A stretch of DNA of 64,000 nt from Corbicula japonica. Taxonomy: Eukaryota > Mollusca > Bivalvia > Venerida > Cyrenidae. Where the stretch lies: positions 310,001 through 374,000 of the forward strand of contig JAZAYU010000262.1 of NCBI GenBank assembly GCA_038501625.1. The letters are read 5' to 3'. The notes under the pieces are model-generated. The model did not search any database, was not told the origin of the DNA, and saw only the letters and a program-made list of their open reading frames with translations. Below, piece by piece: positions 58,897-64,000 of the stretch. The translations under genes were made by a program, and so were the position numbers. Positions within the stretch are counted from its first letter, which is position 1, and every line of letters begins with the position of its first letter.

Positions 58897-61477
58897 CAAA
58901 CCAGTCTACTGCAAATTATGGACTTTTTTGTTTCCATTTTGATAAGCATTGCTAGACAAACAAAACTAGACAAACATGAAGAAAACACACAACATAATGA
59001 TAGTTGAAACGGTAACACGATTTCACGAAGCGATGTTTCAATTAACATATTTATTGTGGTCATCTCAATATTATACTGTCACTTAAACAATAACTCAGTG
59101 TTATTGTCTTTTAGAATTGTGCTTATGGCTGTATTTAATATGCACTTTACAACTCTAAATGACTGAAGATATTTCTGATTTATTGTGTTGACTATAAACT
59201 TATGAACTTGTTTGTATTTGGTCTCCTGCGGAATCTACTTTTGTTCCTCTGCTCAATACTTAAAGTTCATTTATGGTAAAAAGTAGAACCATTATTGATA
59301 GTTTTTGCTCAGATACAATTTAACATATCAGTTGTCCAATATCTAAACTCTTTCATCGATAGACAGGTCCACTTAAAATTAATAATTAATGCTTAAGTGT
59401 TTTATTTTCATTTTGTAAATAATGAAGAAAATTTAATATTCAATATAGACGCGATGATTAAATATCATATAATTGTATAGCCTGGCATGAATTAAATATG
59501 TGAGTGCAATGCAATGGAAACTTACACTGCAAATGCAAGCGAGATACAATTAAAGCATTGAAATATATTCTGTTGAAATGCGGTATTTTTTTCGTATCCT
59601 ACAAAGCCATTTATGTTAACATTAACAATAGCTTTTTCGATCGGCTTCTTTATGACTGCCTAACTCTTAAATGGTTTTTACGGGTTAAGGAAAAAGGGAA
59701 CCGCTCAGTGTTATTAAAATAAAATGAAAACGGGTTACCCAATGAACTCGACGCTAGAAATTTAATAACTTTGAAATCTTCCCTCGGGCTTCTTGTTACC
59801 TAGTTTTTTTTCATTGCATTATATTATCAAAGTCTTTGTCAAACTTGCTTTTATAGAAATTGAAAGGTTATTCGAGTTTTATTCTTCATACAACATTTGA
59901 ATAATTCAATTGAAGCCTTTGTAATTAACAATTCTATGATCTTTGACAAGGCAGTGTGTTTATTATATACTCAACATTACTCAGCAAATTTTAACATGCT
60001 TACCATATGTTAACATCAATTTATCACGACGTACAAACATACATGCAGGAAAGTGAGCTGTAGATATATATTTCATAACTCAAAAGCGGCAGCTAAGCAA
60101 GCTATTAATTCTTTAGAGATATTTGCTGAGAAAACACGGCATTATAATAATACTCCTAATAATCTTTTTACATAAAATTGTTGCCAATGACTGCTCATGC
60201 ACATTGTTTTTCTGGCAGTCGAAGGGCGCTTGAAACCAATTATTCAAAAGGAAAACATGCAGATAGGGTATCATGTCATTCTTCAGAATTGTAATCGACA
60301 AGAGTCTACAAGAGTTTACAATGCCATTTGCAGATGTGTCACTAGCTGCCTATCTTATTGATGAGTGAAAACGTTAAAGAGTGTGCGTTATTAAGGGGTA
60401 AATAACATGCTCCTTGGTGGGGTAATGCAACAACTTTGAAAAATATTTTCCTAAAGACACTTATTAATTACATGTTGCATATATTGAAAATAACCCATAG
60501 CAAAAGTGATTTGTATCGAACCATATTTTTGAAGACACAATTAGAAAAAGTAAAATGTGCAAAAGCTGATCCACATATCATTCTATAATATGTTATTAAA
60601 ACAATACTGAAATGAAGAGACAACTTTAAGGTGCTGTGTTAGTTGTCATCGCTCTGTCATTGATAAAAGATAAATAATCAAAATCTCTCTAACGTCAAAG
60701 TGCAGTTCAACAAAACTTTGCAGAAATCATAAGTAAAATCAATGGCAAAGGAGCAAGACCTTAAGAAATTCAAGAAAGACTTTTATCATGTCGACATGTA
60801 CTTCCAGGTTCAAGATCAAAATAGTTTGGCCTGTTATTATGAAATCCAGCATCTATTATTACAAATGACCATAACATATTGCTTAAAAGATAAGTGTATC
60901 GCTTTTCTAGGCGTTTCATACTGCAATTCCAAAATTCTAATGCAAACGGTGTTTCCTTGTTGTGTGTGTGTCTTAGTTACTAATAAATAAATTTTCTGTT
61001 ATATATCTGGGAATCAAACATTTAGAAATATAAGACAATTAGTATAAGCAAAATGTTATACGGCTTAGCCTAATGGCTGATAACCTCTACGTATTTCAGT
61101 TAAGTGTAAAAGATTGTATTCTCCCTTGTGACGAAACAGGATGTGAAACATAATGTTACAATATACAAAAATGTAAACCAAAACCTCTGGTCACATTTAA
61201 AAGCTTAAACCATTAAATCATTAAAAACTGTGTAATTTTATAAGCATCATTTTCTGTACATAAGTAAACTTTCTGTTATCTTGCTATTAAACGTAAAAAA
61301 ACTGTGTGTTTTTATCAGCCCCTATCATCATATTATGCTATTGTAACGTTGTTTCATAAATTAATTTTACGCTATGTACATTAACAGTTTATTTATAAAT
61401 TAATATTTTAAACTATATAATTTTTTCGAGAACTTTTGAGAGTACAGAACCATTCTCTTATATACCGTGTCTTCTAG
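58897..61477. other. Long region without a recognised gene
   Basis: AT-rich. The open frame at 60742-60990 begins MAKEQDLKKFKKDFYHVDMY, but its product has no family I know and it lacks a clear splice context. It is the best of several weak frames here. Confidence 0.4.
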
Positions 61478-61510
61478 ATGTGGCAATTCCTCATATGCAT
61501 ATTTCGCCTT
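61478..61510 (+). repeat. Interspersed repeat family, end fragment
   Basis: GATGTGGCAATTCCTCATAT followed by GCATATTTCGCC matches the right end of the family copies at 17600, 43380 and 52588. Confidence 0.6.
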
Positions 61511-62836
61511 TTTTAGAAATTTATGTACTATAATAATATAGTGGATGTGATTGTTTTGAACAAATAAATTAGAAAAAAAAATCGTATATTGCAATTATAA
61601 GTTGAAACTACTATTATGTTAAATCTATTCTGTAACACGTTTTTAAGTTAAGCAATGCAGTGCCATGTCAAATGCTGAAATGCTGTCATTTTAATGAAGG
61701 GTAATTCTTGCAGATATTGTGCACATGTTAAATAAAAATTACTTCCCTTTACATATTTATGTGTGAAGTTACCTACACTGACACACATTAAGTCGTTTGC
61801 GTATATTGCTTTTTTATCATGTTAGACATTTAATTACTTACATCAGACTTAACTAATTTCACCTTAGTTTCTTTGGTAAAAAATTAAGAACAGTCAACGA
61901 AATGCACCATATTCTTACGGAAATGGGGTTGCGATCTTTCTTACTGAATAACAATTTCATGTATAATGTTTGATTTTGCTGATTTGTTTTTGTTAAGTTA
62001 TGAAAGAGACATAAAGTTTTATCTTCCAATCGAAAAAAAAAAAGATTTCAAAATTACAGCCTGTATGAGCACACCTCTTAGCAATATCTTAATACATGTT
62101 TTTTGATGGCTGTAAGACTAGATGTTAAAAGAACGGATACTTTAGTAAGTAGTGAAAGAACTGGATTTGGCGATAAATCTTGCTTTCAAATTGTATGTTT
62201 TGTGCAATTCAGGCAAACAATCCATGTTAGGGATTTTATCTTGTTTTGGCTCTAAATATTGCAATATGTAGAGTGTCTGTAGCAATACTATCATTCTCTG
62301 ATGAAGAAGTAAGAGCATTTCACTTTTAAGCGATTATTTAAAGCATTATCACTTTCAAGCGATTCAGTTTGAATATAAATATAAATCAGAGGTATTTTTT
62401 ATTTTTATTGAAAATTAATTGTGTTGATAGTTGGCTTGCTGTTTTTTAACAATACAAACGATAGGTGTTTCAGTATTCTTAAAATAATTAGATACAGCTA
62501 GCCGATTCAAAAGTCCTATCTTTAAATATACTTGGAAGAAACAAGCCTAGCTTTCGTTTACATTGTTAACGTTTGCAGTTAAAAGTTATAAACATTTACT
62601 AATAGATGTTTTATGTAGAACATGCACTGCATAATATATCTATCGCGCGTATGGACATATATCTACAAAACCCTGCTGCACTAAACTTATAAACTCTTTA
62701 TTCGGTCAATCATTTCTATTTCGAGTTTGCGATTTATAAGAAAGGTTAATTGTCACCAATGGACAGCTAATAATTAGGTTTTCATTTAAAGTAAATGTGA
62801 CGGCCGCCTGGCAGAAACTTGCGTTTTCATAAAAAC
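61511..62836. other. No gene seen
   Basis: AT-rich. Nothing recognised. Confidence 0.4.
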
Positions 62837-62925
62837 GACGTCATCGCAATTATTGACGTCAAAGTGAATAGACTTGAGTATGGCGTCGTCCAGTAATACG
62901 AATTGCAAATTCTTGGAGATTTCAT
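62837..62925 (+). promoter_or_regulatory. Paired CRE-like sites before a possible first exon
   Basis: CGACGTCATC (62837-62846) and TGACGTCA (62854-62861, a perfect CRE palindrome) lie 19-43 bp before an ATG at 62880 that opens MASSSNTNCKFLEIS. A possible donor CAT|GTAATG follows at 62926. Polar serine-rich starts of this kind are common in invertebrate signalling proteins. Support is only positional. Confidence 0.25.
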
Positions 62926-63527
62926 GTAATGATTAATAGAAGAATATACTCCTGAAAATAGTGCGAGTGGCATGTATATTTTATCGTAATTTATCGAATA
63001 AGTTCAAAATGAAATAAACGGATATATGCAAAAAGTATGTTTTACTCGAGTGTTATCGTTTATGTGAATGATTGAAAAAAAATGTAGGTATTGCGATTGT
63101 TTATTAGAATGTGACAGGGACTGCAATGAAATAAAAGCAATGGCAACAATTTTCTCACAGAAGCGATCAATTGTGTATAGTGTGTACGTTTACGTTTAAA
63201 GTAGTAAAGAGGTTGAGATTTAATATGTGTACGGGTACGTGTACGCTACAAGTTCACTTACACGACACTGTTTTTTATGAAATTCGTTTGAGAAAAGTTA
63301 CTTGTAATAGTACGTGTAATTGTAATTTTCCAAAGTAAGATTTACTTCTAGTCCTTCTAGTCCTTAAAGTAAAGTACATTATCGATACATTCACAGAAGT
63401 TTATGTAACAGACAAGAATATTTAAAGCTGGTTTCTCAGCAAAAAGTTTTCGCCATGTTCTATTGATCAATTGTTAGTTTGAATTCGCATCTTCCTGACA
63501 TAATATCCTTCCTAGTTATCTGAATAG
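62926..63527. other. No gene seen
   Basis: AT-rich, with GTAC-containing repeats near 63220-63250. Nothing recognised. Confidence 0.4.
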
Positions 63528-64000
63528 AGAGGCAAAAACTCATAACGCATAGAGATTTTACTTTCTTCACAATTTATAATGTAGGGACACTGATCTAGGA
63601 ATTCATCGGTTTACCACAAGGCAACATGCTAACAACCTACGATCATATGAACAAGATACCACAGACTATCGGAGAAACATAGACCCGCAGGTTGTTCTAC
63701 ATGCTTGTGTCTTCGGATGTTACATATTTGTACTCCATCATTTTACAAGATAAAGTACCCGTGCTTGTAAAGAAGGGTTGATCATCAGATCTGTATTATA
63801 ATGAAACATTTTTATAACCTCTATCACTCGTCCTGAAATCCAATAACTTTACATTTAATGAGGAACACTACGGTAACCTTAAGAAAAGAGCTTTGAAAAA
63901 AACGTTACTAGTTCGCAAAGAACATTCGTCAAACGGTTTATGACATCAATACCTAGCGATAAAATACTGGCGCGTAGAATTATTATACATGTCTCTTGAA
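63528..64000 (+). repeat. Identical long repeat, copy 2 (Penelope RT fragment)
   Basis: Appears identical to 47542-48014, including its frame breaks and stop codons. It carries the same Penelope-like RT pieces (VSSDVTYLYSIILQ and NNFTFNEEHY). It continues past the window edge, so its extent is unknown. Confidence 0.9.

Overview
This is a 64 kb stretch of AT-rich, intron-bearing animal nuclear DNA. Coding sequence is sparse and occurs as short exons with consensus splice sites. The rest is mostly transposon remnants, foldback elements, satellites and segmental duplications. The mix suggests a marine invertebrate, most likely a bivalve mollusc: an interferon-induced-protein-44-like (IFI44-like) GTPase gene, Ty3/gypsy and Penelope-like retroelements, tRNA-derived SINEs, and a repeat beginning ATGCCCC followed by tandem CGTC. 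That assignment is inference, and the species cannot be read from the window.

Left part (1-9.3 kb): a segment that recurs diverged at about 49.6-52.5 kb. Relative to that paralogue it is interrupted by about 5.8 kb that carries a broken minus-strand Ty3/gypsy element (zinc knuckle, reverse transcriptase, RNase H, integrase).

9.7-19.7 kb: the first three recognisable exons of a minus-strand IFI44-like GTPase gene. Exon 1 (19671-19524) encodes a putative myristoylated coiled-coil N-terminus, exon 2 (16606-16517) a conserved PWR segment, and exon 3 (9937-9746) the P-loop. Intron 1 holds a 28-bp minisatellite of about 26 units next to the exon 1 donor. Intron 2 holds a 5.8 kb element with CCCAGTGGGCA termini and CAACGTTG subterminal arrays. 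That element carries its own degraded gene start (DUF4806-like) and a nested TTAA-type MITE. No later GTPase exon was found, so the gene is either very long or truncated.

19.7-41 kb: a repeat mosaic. It holds a 2.85 kb foldback, a 734-bp MITE, a Penelope GIY-YIG fragment, a tRNA-derived SINE, a 3.97 kb element with about 330-bp inverted ends and three tandem-repeat blocks, and a 1.4 kb terminal-inverted-repeat element. Two weak minus-strand coding candidates lie at 29.1 and 30.4-31.0 kb.

41-48 kb: a dead plus-strand Ty3/gypsy gag-protease-RT remnant, then two phase-compatible plus-strand exons (44008-44265 and 45048-45373) ending a gene I do not recognise, with alternating beta-strand/helix character. 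A Penelope-like reverse transcriptase remnant follows. An identical copy of at least 473 bp from it lies at the right window edge, 15,986 bp away.

48-64 kb: the paralogous copy of the left segment with a small internal inversion, a 1.17 kb perfect tandem duplication with a strong hairpin and an ATT microsatellite, SINE fragments, and long non-coding AT-rich sequence. The best candidates for new biology are the repeat-invaded immune GTPase locus, the unrecognised two-exon protein, the CAACGTTG element with a gene inside, and the satellite-filled element at 35-39 kb.
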